Shown one piece after another: positions 15,822-24,439 of a stretch of 64,000 bases of DNA. The position numbers and the translations under genes are program-made. This stretch comes from Mesonia ostreae. Lineage in GTDB: Bacteria > Bacteroidota > Bacteroidia > Flavobacteriales > Flavobacteriaceae. The notes under the pieces are model-generated. The model saw only the letters and a list, made by a program, of their open reading frames with translations, was not told where the DNA came from and searched no databases. Numbering within the stretch: position 1 is the stretch's first letter; every line of letters starts with the position of its first letter. Location of the stretch: contig NZ_JAVRBG010000008.1 in assembly GCF_031845265.1 (NCBI RefSeq), forward strand, positions 124,001 to 188,000. The letters run 5' to 3'.

Positions 15822-16658
15822 TCAATGATCTTCTTTATCCATCTTATGTTTTAGATGAATACTTAGCTCATCTAAAAATTTAGTTCGACTTCCTCTACGT
15901 TCTTTCATTTCTGAATATGTTTTATAGATTTGATTTAACTTGATGTTAAAAAAATCTTCAAAACTTGAGGTTATTGCTCTTAAATCCGCGGCTCCGTGAT
16001 TGAGGGAATTCACCGAGTAAAGCGCATAAATTAACTCTATTAAAGCTGTTTTTGGTGCAGTCCATACCAATACCTCATGTTGTTTGCTTTGCCATTCTTT
16101 ATACTTTCCAGGTTTAAGTCGCTCTAAAGTTTGCCTTATAAAATGAATCAATTTATTCATCGCTTTTACTTTTGACCATAGCATATCATGGGATGTAGAA
16201 AACTCAGGAAACTGGTAGTAATCGGCCAGAGGACTTACAGGGAATTCAGGTCGATCTGTACGAGAGAAAAATTGATGATCCAAATAAGTATGCCCCAACT
16301 CCATATAGTATACAAAATCTGAGTTTCGATAAAAAAATTTGTTGATTTTCTTTAATTCTTTTTCTAAAAAATTAACTTGGTATTGAATCCCTGCTTTAGG
16401 CTTTTGTAGTTCGCAAGTTCTTAATTCAGTAAAATAAATTAAGTAACTCATGGGAACTGTCTTTATACTTTTAAAAAAATATATTTCACTAGGTATGGTT
16501 TCAAAATCTTTCTCTTCGACAAATCTTTTTAATTTAGATAAAGTTTTATTGCATAAAGAAATTCCTTGAAGTGCTTTTTTTAAGGGTTTTTCGTTCTCTT
16601 CATTTAACGAGTACATTTGAGTCGTGAACTTTTGTATAATATCTTCGGCATATTTCAT
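15822..16658 (-). CDS. rteC: RteC-like ICE regulator
   Basis: A 278-residue protein resembling RteC, the protein that in CTnDOT activates the excision operon. The whole chain is helical and rich in F, Y, K and E. Family-like features include the early SKLKRFVEEKDFETIPSEI segment followed by an F-K-x-x-K-P-x-(3)-L-I-Y-type stretch, a middle region EKELKKINKFFYRNSDFVYY-MELGHTYLDHQFF, and a C-terminal SRTKFLDEL end. It lies at the border between accessory genes and the block with the excisionase-type HTH protein, matching the arrangement in CTnDOT-like elements where rteC precedes excision genes. No rteA/rteB sensor pair is near. Confidence 0.8.
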   Translation of the reverse strand: MKYAEDIIQKFTTQMYSLNEENEKPLKKALQGISLCNKTLSKLKRFVEEKDFETIPSEIYFFKSIKTVPMSYLIYFTELRTCELQKPKAGIQYQVNFLEKELKKINKFFYRNSDFVYYMELGHTYLDHQFFSRTDRPEFPVSPLADYYQFPEFSTSHDMLWSKVKAMNKLIHFIRQTLERLKPGKYKEWQSKQHEVLVWTAPKTALIELIYALYSVNSLNHGAADLRAITSSFEDFFNIKLNQIYKTYSEMKERRGSRTKFLDELSIHLKHKMDKEDH

Positions 16659-16679
16659 AACTTAAAACCATTTAACTAA

Positions 16680-19085
16680 TTATTGTTGTGTTTCTAAATA
16701 ATCCATTTTAAAGTTGGTATCACTCTGAACATAAGCTATTTTAGGTATTACTTTTGCCCCTAATTTTTTCTTCTCAAAGTTTGCACTTATTCCAAAATCA
16801 ACTTTCTGAAAACCTGCTTTATTAGCTCGCCATATACTTGCAAATAATAATTGTCTATAGGTTTGGTATTTTTCATTATAGGTATAATCTAAACCTATTA
16901 AACTTGGGACGTAGGTACTCTGCCCATTTTTATAACAGAACATTACTCCTATCGCTCTTTTTGTCTCAGAACTATTATTCTTAATATATATGCAGATAAA
17001 CTCCCAATGCTTAGACTTATTCATTTCTTCAAAGACCGTCTTAGGATAGGTAAACGTATTTAACCCAAAATTTTTATTTTTTACATTTTTAAATAATTTA
17101 TAAAAATGGGATAACTTTTCTTCGTTCACTTCATCTATCGTTTCAATTTCAACCAGGTGACTATAAGCCGCTATGTCTTTCTCAAAATGTTTTTTTGATT
17201 TCTTAGATAGCGTGTTTACATATTCTTCTAATGAAGACCATTTCATCTCTTCAATTACACATACCTCTGGCATATGCACAGGAATAAAACCTTGTAACTG
17301 AAATGTATTTTTGTATGAACTAGAAAGATTAAAGTCCCTTAATATGATTTGAGAGGCATTATTTTTTGATGCTATATCTTCCAAGGTTTGAAACAATACA
17401 TTCACTGCTTTTTGCTCTTTGTGGCTATTTTTATTTATGTACAAAGGGAGACCGTCAGAAAAAAGTGAGCCTAAACTCAGTACCTTAGAAGTTAAAAAAT
17501 AAGGATCGTTTATTCTTTTCAACTCTATTTGTTTTGATATTGATGATTTAGTTAATAAATCATCTTTCCATAAGCTTAGCGTAAAGGCACCCAAAACTAA
17601 TAATTCACCACTACAATCAAATATTTGTATATAAAAAAACTTCCACTGATGCTCTTTAAGTTGATGATGCCGGAAGCATTTTTCTATAAAGTGGAAACCA
17701 TCCCAATCTAAGATACCTTCGCCTAAAAAACTTTCATTCCACAACTTCCTATCAATTTCTTCAATACTGTGTTTTTGTATAACTTTAAAATTAACATCTT
17801 CTACCTTCTCTTCTTTAAAATAGAAATCCTGCTTAAAAGCTTTACTTAACCTTTCCATCGTGTTTCCTGTAGTTGCCATAACATTAGGATACAACTTTGC
17901 TAAAGCTTTGGTTAATTCAAGAATGTCTTCTTTTTGATTGTGTCTTGAAATAGTTATGCGTAGACCTGTATTCGTTGATGGTACTGCTGGAAATAATCCC
18001 ATATTAACATAAAAACCTCCGTCTAACAAGAGACGTGTAAGTTGATAACCTGTTTCAGGTACTCCTGTAGCAATAAAAAATACTGGAGATTCATTTTTTT
18101 CTACTAACGGAAGTTGATACTTCTCCAAAAGCATATTAAAGTAATCAATTTTATCTTTTAATTCTTTTTGAAACTTAGTGATTTCCTTCGATAAATGAAT
18201 TTTTGCTGAAGCTATCGCCGCTCCTACCGATGCTGGATCTAACTGAGCTGAAAAGGTTAATGGGCCTCCAAAGTTTTTAATTTTTTGTTGGATGAGTTTA
18301 TCTCCACAAATAATGAACGAACCATTTGCTCCAAAAGTCTTGCTTAAAGTACCTACAATACATACTTTATTTGGTAAAGATTGAAGTTGTTCAAATACAT
18401 AACCACGTCCATTTTCTCCAAACCAACTCATCCCATGGACATCATCAAAATATAAATGCAATTGTTTATACTTCTTTGATAACTTTAGTAGCTTATTTAC
18501 GGGTGAAAAGTCTCCATACATGGAATAAACGCCATCCGCCATATACCATATCTTATCTACCGTCGAACTTATTTCTTGAATTTTTTTCTCTAAAATATCC
18601 AATCTATTGTGTCTTACCAGCTCCACTTTCACCCCTCTCAACTTTAAACGTTTTGCGGCATCTTGCACACTCCAATGCACTTGATGATCTAATAAAATAG
18701 CATCATTATCTCGTGCAATCACTGGTATTGCAGCCATATGAGCCAGTGTTGCATTTTTGGCAATCACTACAGGCTGACCATATATTCTATAAAGCATTTT
18801 CTCTAAGTTTTTATATAAGGGATGTGCTATATAAGATTTAGACAAAGGAAATTGAGTTCCAAAATTATCAATTGCTTTTTTTGCACCTTCTTTTAAACGC
18901 TCATCTTGCTCTAATCCTAAATAACCAGTTGTTCCAAAATGGAATACATCTTTTCCTTCTATACGTATTGATCTTCCATTAAACTTCTCTCCTTGAGCCT
19001 CTAAATGTAGAATCTTTAGTTCTTTTGCATAATTAAATACCTGATCTACTGTATCTAAAAAATGATTGTGTTTTACCTGTGCCAT
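16680..19085 (-). CDS. Alpha-oxoamine synthase fused to GNAT-like acyltransferase domain
   Basis: An 801-residue two-part enzyme. Residues about 1-400 form a PLP-dependent alpha-oxoamine synthase of the BioF/KBL/SPT/CqsA family, which joins an amino acid to an acyl thioester with loss of CO2. The PLP lysine is in GTLSKTFGANG (about residue 248), the aspartate/histidine site in FDDVHGMSW, and a substrate-loop region in FGTTGYLGLEQD. Residues about 400-801 look like one or two GNAT/FemAB-like folds, ending in KVDFGISANFEKKKLGAKV. The gene lies beside rteC on the ICE and diverges from a STAS-like/AraC pair. There are no biotin genes, so simple BioF is unlikely. The product could be a lipid-like aminoketone signal or a modified lipid; this is inference. 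Confidence 0.78.
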   Translation of the reverse strand: MAQVKHNHFLDTVDQVFNYAKELKILHLEAQGEKFNGRSIRIEGKDVFHFGTTGYLGLEQDERLKEGAKKAIDNFGTQFPLSKSYIAHPLYKNLEKMLYRIYGQPVVIAKNATLAHMAAIPVIARDNDAILLDHQVHWSVQDAAKRLKLRGVKVELVRHNRLDILEKKIQEISSTVDKIWYMADGVYSMYGDFSPVNKLLKLSKKYKQLHLYFDDVHGMSWFGENGRGYVFEQLQSLPNKVCIVGTLSKTFGANGSFIICGDKLIQQKIKNFGGPLTFSAQLDPASVGAAIASAKIHLSKEITKFQKELKDKIDYFNMLLEKYQLPLVEKNESPVFFIATGVPETGYQLTRLLLDGGFYVNMGLFPAVPSTNTGLRITISRHNQKEDILELTKALAKLYPNVMATTGNTMERLSKAFKQDFYFKEEKVEDVNFKVIQKHSIEEIDRKLWNESFLGEGILDWDGFHFIEKCFRHHQLKEHQWKFFYIQIFDCSGELLVLGAFTLSLWKDDLLTKSSISKQIELKRINDPYFLTSKVLSLGSLFSDGLPLYINKNSHKEQKAVNVLFQTLEDIASKNNASQIILRDFNLSSSYKNTFQLQGFIPVHMPEVCVIEEMKWSSLEEYVNTLSKKSKKHFEKDIAAYSHLVEIETIDEVNEEKLSHFYKLFKNVKNKNFGLNTFTYPKTVFEEMNKSKHWEFICIYIKNNSSETKRAIGVMFCYKNGQSTYVPSLIGLDYTYNEKYQTYRQLLFASIWRANKAGFQKVDFGISANFEKKKLGAKVIPKIAYVQSDTNFKMDYLETQQ

Positions 19086-19325
19086 CCTGTTTTGTTTTAG
19101 TTATCATATCATTTGAATTCTCCAAGCTATAAAACTTTAATCCTTTATCCGTAAGGGTATTGTAAAATTCAATCAAGAAATCCTTTGTAAGTAACATTAC
19201 ATCCTTTATAGATAAGTATTCATAGTTTAAAAGCAATCTTAAGTGATGAAATTCATTCAAATCCCTTTAAACCAAATGACGAGAAAATAAATATTTACTA
19301 CTTTAAGGGAAAATTACCAGTGTCT

Positions 19326-19697
19326 ATGGACTTTTTAAAACATGATTACGCCGAGATATTTATTAAGGATGGTATTCTTTATTTTACTTATTTACCTATT
19401 CAAAATTTTGATATCCAATCGGCTGAAAAAATTGTTGCTGCACGGTTAGGTATGCAACGAGAACAAGCTTACCCCATTCTCTGTGACATGCGACAGATGA
19501 GTTTTCCCGATTTAAAAGCCAGAAAATATTTAGCAATCCAAGGCTCTCTACTTGTTAAGGCCGTGGCTTATTTAGTAAATCCAAATATTAGTGATTACAT
19601 GACTCGCTTTTTTATTGAAGTGAATCAACCCTTGGTTTCAACTGCTGTTTTTATTACTAAAAACAAAGCCATTCATTATTTAAATCAATTTAAATAA
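19326..19697 (+). CDS. STAS-like small protein (DUF7793 type)
   Basis: A 123-residue alpha/beta protein. The ATG at 19326 is used; a GTG two codons earlier is possible. The pattern of strands and helices (YAEIFIKDGILYFTY, then SAEKIVAARLGM, YPILCDMRQMSF, then a helix KARKYLAIQGSLL) resembles STAS-type folds, which bind small ligands or act as anti-sigma antagonists. Similar small proteins are frequent in Bacteroidota beside regulators. Its stop codon overlaps the ATG of the downstream AraC-type gene by one base (TAATG), so the two are translationally coupled and probably work together. Ligand unknown. Confidence 0.65.
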   Translation: MDFLKHDYAEIFIKDGILYFTYLPIQNFDIQSAEKIVAARLGMQREQAYPILCDMRQMSFPDLKARKYLAIQGSLLVKAVAYLVNPNISDYMTRFFIEVNQPLVSTAVFITKNKAIHYLNQFK

Positions 19698-20608
19698 TGA
19701 TGGATCAAGAGGAACGTTTAGAAAAACTAAGAAAAATGATTTACGAACTTGCTAGAGGAAATTTTGCTTTTCGTATTGAATTAAGCGACAAGCAAGATGA
19801 TATCGAAGCATTCTCTTTAATGCTGAATCTACTGGCTGAGGAGTTGAGCGATTTTTTTGTTCATCCTGGATCCTTTGGAGAAAAAGATTTAGCTGAACCT
19901 TATGCTTTTCTTTTGGACTCTGATTTTAATATTTTCGCCACCAATTCTCTTTTCAATAAACTCTTAAAATACCCTCATGAGAAAATTATAAACCAACCTA
20001 TTCATAAATTTACAAATTCTTATTCATTTGAAAACTTAAGGAAACAGATCAAAAATGCTCAAAAAAGTATAAATCATGGTTTTGTAGTCAAATTATTGCT
20101 CACCTTTTTGCCCCTAGATTCTTATCCTATTGATTGCTGGGGTTATTGCCATATTTTGACTTCTTCAGATAAACCTTATTATTTTATTCGAGGTCTTAAA
20201 ATCATAAAACAGATAAGTTTACAAGAAGAACTCAGTGGTTCTATTAAGCTCCCCTCGTATCGAGCAGGTACTATCTTACAGTTCCAAGCCGATATACAAA
20301 AAATTAGAGCAGTTCATCAATTTATTTTAGAACATCTCCATGAACCTCTTCCTTCTATTTCAAGTCTTTCAAGACTTTTTCATCTTAACGAATACAAGTT
20401 GAAAAAGGGATTTAAGGAGCTTTATCAAATTACTATCTTCAAATTCCATCTCGAAAAGCGTTTAGGTCAGGCTATGGTAATGATCAAAAATACACCTACT
20501 TCCCTAAAGATTATTGCTCATTCTTTAGGTTTTAGGAGTTTCCCTCATTTCTCTAAGGTTTTCAAGAACAAATATGGATATCCTCCTAGTTATTACCGAA
20601 AAAGATAG
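19697..20608 (+). CDS. AraC-family regulator with PAS-like N terminus
   Basis: A 303-residue regulator. The N-terminal part (about 1-60) is helical; about 70-180 resembles a PAS sensor (YAFLLDSDFNIFATNSLFNKLLKYPHEKIINQPIH followed by strands). The C-terminal 100 residues are a classical AraC DNA-binding domain with two HTH motifs: LPSISSLSRLFHLNEYKLKKGF and SLKIIAHSLGFRSFPHFSKVF, ending in KNKYGYPPSYYRK. It is coupled to the upstream STAS-like gene and lies between two candidate target operons: the divergent oxoamine synthase and the MauE-like gene 114 bases downstream. It most likely senses a small molecule and controls one or both. Confidence 0.85.
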   Translation: MMDQEERLEKLRKMIYELARGNFAFRIELSDKQDDIEAFSLMLNLLAEELSDFFVHPGSFGEKDLAEPYAFLLDSDFNIFATNSLFNKLLKYPHEKIINQPIHKFTNSYSFENLRKQIKNAQKSINHGFVVKLLLTFLPLDSYPIDCWGYCHILTSSDKPYYFIRGLKIIKQISLQEELSGSIKLPSYRAGTILQFQADIQKIRAVHQFILEHLHEPLPSISSLSRLFHLNEYKLKKGFKELYQITIFKFHLEKRLGQAMVMIKNTPTSLKIIAHSLGFRSFPHFSKVFKNKYGYPPSYYRKR

Positions 20609-20722
20609 ATTTAGCTATCATAAATTTTGATATGGTTTGATTAAATACGCTATAGGTAATATTTACTCCGTAACTAATAAATTAGATGATGCACCTTTAG
20701 CCTATCAAACAACTAAAGGATT

Positions 20723-21151
20723 ATGAGCATTAAAAGAAATAGAATTATTATTGGTACTTGTGTTTTGGTCATCTTATTTACTTATGTAGGAATTACTCAG
20801 ATTATATTTAGAGATAATGTAGAACTCAATTTATTGAATTCCCCTCTTTTGTCTATTCCAGAGACTGAGATCTCTCTATTGTCTTGGTTCATTCCTATAT
20901 TAGAATTGTTAGCTGTTGTTTTACTCCTTTTCCCTCGCTCTCACCTAATTGGATTATACCTAACCATAAGTATATTAGCAATATACACCTGTTATAATTT
21001 GGGGATTCTTTATATCGTACCCTATATTCCTTGTTCTTGTGGCGGAATGCTAAAATTCCTTTCGTGGCAGCAACAGTTATGGATAACTATTAGTTGTTTG
21101 ATCATTGCAGTACTTACCCTCTATTTAAAAAAAACAATTAAAAGTATATAA
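20723..21151 (+). CDS. MauE/DoxX-like redox-associated membrane protein
   Basis: A 142-residue inner-membrane protein with four hydrophobic helices (about residues 9-29, 50-70, 77-97 and 112-135). The motif CSCGG lies near residue 105 on the loop before the last helix, as in MauE-like proteins thought to move reducing equivalents for disulfide formation in exported proteins. It is 84 bases upstream of a small exported peptide with two cysteines, in the same direction, so it may be the redox partner for that peptide. Function in this family is poorly known; redox support is inferred from the cysteines. Confidence 0.75.
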   Translation: MSIKRNRIIIGTCVLVILFTYVGITQIIFRDNVELNLLNSPLLSIPETEISLLSWFIPILELLAVVLLLFPRSHLIGLYLTISILAIYTCYNLGILYIVPYIPCSCGGMLKFLSWQQQLWITISCLIIAVLTLYLKKTIKSI

Positions 21152-21156
21152 GGATT

Positions 21157-21170
21157 TTGTTGCGCAACAA
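21157..21170. promoter_or_regulatory. Perfect 14-base palindrome
   Basis: TTGTTGCGCAACAA begins 6 bases after the MauE-like stop and about 65 bases before the DUF6520 start. A perfect palindrome of this size could be an operator for the peptide gene or a small mRNA hairpin. No T run follows, so it is not a classical terminator. Confidence 0.4.
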
Positions 21171-21235
21171 GACAGGAGAAAGCTGAAAACCTGTAAAAAA
21201 GAGTAAGCATATTAATTCATTTAAATTTTTAAATT

Positions 21236-21502
21236 ATGAAAACTAAATTTTTATTACCCGTGTTAGCGATGATTTTCGCTACCGGGATGTCGTTTACCAC
21301 GGCAGAACTAGGAAAAGAACAGGCCGTGGATTATATCCGCGTGGACAACCAATGGATGGCCATTCCTGAAATTCATTGTGGACAAGTAGGTCCTTACAAC
21401 TGTAGGGTAAAACTACAAGACGGATCTGAACATCCCATCTATGATATTCAAGACTTGAGCACACTCAAAAAAACGACGCGTACTACGCCGTTCCCTTTGT
21501 AA
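21236..21502 (+). CDS. DUF6520-type small exported peptide
   Basis: An 88-residue protein with a clear signal peptide (MKTKFLLPVLAMIFATGMSF, cleaved probably after TTA near residue 23), leaving a mature chain of about 65 residues. The mature part has only two cysteines, in IHCGQVGPYNCRV, spaced to form one disulfide, and a conserved-looking VDNQWMAIP stretch. It matches the Bacteroidota DUF6520 proteins, small exported peptides of unknown role often found with MauE-like genes. It is followed by a strong terminator. A secreted or periplasmic role is likely; what it does is unknown. Confidence 0.72.
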   Translation: MKTKFLLPVLAMIFATGMSFTTAELGKEQAVDYIRVDNQWMAIPEIHCGQVGPYNCRVKLQDGSEHPIYDIQDLSTLKKTTRTTPFPL

Positions 21503-21526
21503 TTTTTATTCACCATTAAAAAAGAG

Positions 21527-21557
21527 AAGAAGCACACTAATCGTGTGCTTCTTTATT
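21527..21557. terminator. Bidirectional rho-independent terminator
   Basis: The arms AAGAAGCACAC (21527-21537) and GTGTGCTTCTT (21543-21553) form a perfect 11-bp stem with a 5-base loop. T-rich sequence follows on the plus strand, and on the minus strand the sequence after the stem is also T-rich. It ends both the DUF6520 transcript and the convergent M16 operon. Confidence 0.85.
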
Positions 21558-21559
21558 TT

Positions 21560-24415
21560 TCACAAAGCTTCATCACTCATAATCACTTCTATTTTGTTTT
21601 TTTCTTTCAAATACTTTTTGGATAGCCTCACCATATCCTCCATCTCAATCTGGTCGATGAATTTTTCATAATTTTTCAAGGACACCCAAGCTTCTTCATA
21701 ACGTAGATGTTGAAAAAGCAATTCGTGAAACTGACGATGTTGTTTTAGCACAGGAACCTTAAACCTGCCTTTTATGCTTTGCTTGGCTTGTTTCAAGTAT
21801 TCCTTGGGGATTTCTCCCGCTCTTAACTCTTTTACTATGAATTGGATTTCCTTTTGGATAGGGTATAATTCTTTTGGCTGACAAGCGACTTGAAAATAAA
21901 GCCGATAACGTTTTTCATCTGGATTATATATTCCATATCCCCCAAAATTGTAAACGGAAAAGCCTTTCTCATACCGTAAACGGTTTAATTTTCGTTGCAT
22001 GACTTGCCCCAGCACCCTTAATTCCAAAATCTCTTTCCAAGGACTTTTTCCCCTTTGCTCTTGGTAGTAACTTGCGTCATACATCCCGTTTTCCATGGGG
22101 GTATTCGACAGGATTTCTTTTTTAACGGGCCCTGATGCTTTAAAGGTCTTTTGACGAGTTGGGGTACACCTTAATTTTTGTACGGTTGGTTTAATATTCC
22201 CCAAGTATCGTTGTAAAAGTGGGATGACGTCTTCTATTTTAAAATTTCCCGTTATCAAAAATGTCCACTGTTCTGGTGCTCCAAATACGTGTTGGTAGAT
22301 CTCCAAACTACGTTTTTCTTCGGTTTTACCTATACTCAAAATAGCCTCCTCCCCTTTAAGGTAGCGAAAATTAAAACTAGGGGGGATAGCACTATCTTGT
22401 ACGACTTTTCGAATAGCATTTCTAAAATCTTCATGTATGTTTTTCTGAGATTTTCGAGTTTCTAAGGCTTCTTTTTGCCAAGCGTCAAAATCAATATCTT
22501 GAGGATTCACAGGTTGAAAATAAAGACTCAGCAGCTGTAATATTTCTTCGGTATGCTTTAAATTACCTTCCGCTTGTAGGCTAGACTCCTTATAATCAAT
22601 ATAGGAGCGACAACTCATAATTTCCGCATAATCCATCAAGCTCTTGATCTCTTTTGAAGATACACCCCCTACTCCATGGTGGGTAATTACACTGGGGGCA
22701 TTGAGTGCCGAATAATAATCGGTTTTCGAAAAGCACGTCGCTCCATGGGCTGTATACCCTGAAATTTTAATGGAATGCTCCCTTAATCCGGGAGTCGGCT
22801 TATAAGACTTTAGTACCACCCGTACCCCATTGCTCAAAACGATTTCATGGGTTTCTGGAATAGCTGGTGCCTTAGTGGTATAAGCTCCTAAGGCAAGTTC
22901 TTCTTTTTGAACTTCATTATATAAACTCTTTACCACTTTTGGAGGTTGGTAGATGGGTACAGGCCTAAGATATGCCTCTTCCACCCAAGCTCGAATCTCT
23001 TCTTCTGTAAAATTTAATGCCTTATTGCCTTGAGGAGCAATGATGCCTATATCTTTTGGTGGAGAAGATAAAAACTGAAGAATATAAGCATTCATATTTT
23101 CGGTGGAGAGCTCTTGCACCCATTGGTGAAAAATTTCATTTTTTTTGGAAAAAAGAACTTCATTTTTTAACCAATAGTCTCGTAACTCTTCATTCCAATA
23201 GGATACCTCCGATTGCAAACTTTCTTTAAGATAATCTTCTTTTATCCTTTTCCATTCCTCCGCCATCACTCCCTGTTCCTTCAGCTGCAAAAGGGGGATC
23301 ACCACCTGCTGAAAAGCTTCCTTGCTCTTACTAGGAAAAGTGGTAAAATAAAGGGCCAAAGAAAAAGGGTTCCCCCCATAGGTATAGGTATCTTTATTTT
23401 TAGCAGAACCAATAAGGGCTGGGGAATTCGCTTCTTCCAACCGTTGGTGTAACACACGAGACAGCAACTGAAAGGCAATATACCGCTGATAGCCTTCTCG
23501 TGTGTGCAAGCTATTGACCAATTCAGGTTGGCGAATATACCAATGGTATTCCACCTCTTCTTTTTTTGAGGGGTCAAAGCCCTTCTCCCAAACCTGCACT
23601 TTAAATTGTGCGGGGCTTTTCTGATGTGCGGTATGGATGTCGATATGAGGATAGGGTTCTTGATGTTCGGGAATATCTGTAAAGGTCTCTTGAATGTGTT
23701 TCTCTGTTTCTTGAATGTCTTTAAGATTCCCTACTACGACGATCGCCATCAAATCAGGTCGGTACCAGTCTTTGTAGAAACGTCTTAAATCCTTGTGGGA
23801 AAAGTTTTGGATGTGGTGGGATAACCGGTCATACGATTTACGAAAAGGAAACAGTTGTGCTTCCAAATTGCGTTCCGCCTTAAAGTAATCCTCGTGATCC
23901 TGACTCCCAGAGATAAGTTCTTGCCATACAGAACCTTTCTCTTGATTGATATGCTCGCTGGTAAGCGGTAACTGCATCGCAATATCTTTAAACCAGGCCA
24001 ATCCTGTCTGAAATGCTTTGGGATGATTTTGTGGGGCATCAAATAAATAACGGGTATGAAGGTTGGAGGTGGTTCCCCCTATATCCCGAATGTTCATTCC
24101 CAATCGGTCTAAAAAAGCTTCATCTTTGATACTCGTGGGAGTATGCACGGTGGGCTTAAAGGCCAAGTGTTCTATCAAATGTGCCATTTGCTGTTGCAAG
24201 GAGTCCTCGTGATCAAAACCAGCCTTTATATAGAGACGCATGGTAGTTTTAGCCACCGGTTCCTCCACATCTTTTATAAAATATTGAAAGCCGTTGGGCA
24301 GGGTGCCAGAACGAAGGGCCTCGATCTCTTCTATTTCTTCTTGAGCTTGAATGAAGGAACTGATAAAAAGGATGACCCAGATCAAACCGGGTAGTCTTTT
24401 CTTTAATTGTATCAT
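21560..24415 (-). CDS. M16-family zinc metallopeptidase (insulinase/PqqL-like)
   Basis: A 951-residue exported peptidase with a signal peptide (ending FIQAQ, about residue 24) and two M16 halves. The first half has the inverted zinc motif HLIEH (about residues 78-82) and a downstream glutamate in NQEKGSVWQEL, so it should be catalytic. The second half (from about 500) lacks the motif and acts as the structural partner. Such enzymes cut peptides inside a closed chamber in the periplasm. It is the third gene of a leftward operon with SusC and SusD (25 bases after SusD), an arrangement recalling TonB transporter plus M16 pairs such as FusA/FusC that import and then degrade a protein. Confidence 0.9.
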   Translation of the reverse strand: MIQLKKRLPGLIWVILFISSFIQAQEEIEEIEALRSGTLPNGFQYFIKDVEEPVAKTTMRLYIKAGFDHEDSLQQQMAHLIEHLAFKPTVHTPTSIKDEAFLDRLGMNIRDIGGTTSNLHTRYLFDAPQNHPKAFQTGLAWFKDIAMQLPLTSEHINQEKGSVWQELISGSQDHEDYFKAERNLEAQLFPFRKSYDRLSHHIQNFSHKDLRRFYKDWYRPDLMAIVVVGNLKDIQETEKHIQETFTDIPEHQEPYPHIDIHTAHQKSPAQFKVQVWEKGFDPSKKEEVEYHWYIRQPELVNSLHTREGYQRYIAFQLLSRVLHQRLEEANSPALIGSAKNKDTYTYGGNPFSLALYFTTFPSKSKEAFQQVVIPLLQLKEQGVMAEEWKRIKEDYLKESLQSEVSYWNEELRDYWLKNEVLFSKKNEIFHQWVQELSTENMNAYILQFLSSPPKDIGIIAPQGNKALNFTEEEIRAWVEEAYLRPVPIYQPPKVVKSLYNEVQKEELALGAYTTKAPAIPETHEIVLSNGVRVVLKSYKPTPGLREHSIKISGYTAHGATCFSKTDYYSALNAPSVITHHGVGGVSSKEIKSLMDYAEIMSCRSYIDYKESSLQAEGNLKHTEEILQLLSLYFQPVNPQDIDFDAWQKEALETRKSQKNIHEDFRNAIRKVVQDSAIPPSFNFRYLKGEEAILSIGKTEEKRSLEIYQHVFGAPEQWTFLITGNFKIEDVIPLLQRYLGNIKPTVQKLRCTPTRQKTFKASGPVKKEILSNTPMENGMYDASYYQEQRGKSPWKEILELRVLGQVMQRKLNRLRYEKGFSVYNFGGYGIYNPDEKRYRLYFQVACQPKELYPIQKEIQFIVKELRAGEIPKEYLKQAKQSIKGRFKVPVLKQHRQFHELLFQHLRYEEAWVSLKNYEKFIDQIEMEDMVRLSKKYLKEKNKIEVIMSDEAL

Positions 24416-24439
24416 CTTATCTGTTTTTCTATATATTTC

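Noticed and set aside
16680..19085. Simple biotin-synthesis BioF assignment
   Set aside because: The protein is twice the BioF length with a second acyltransferase-like half, and no other biotin genes are nearby.
19033..19260. 75-codon minus-strand frame before the oxoamine synthase gene
   Set aside because: It begins with TTG, overlaps the synthase start by more than 50 bases in another frame, and has no recognisable motif.
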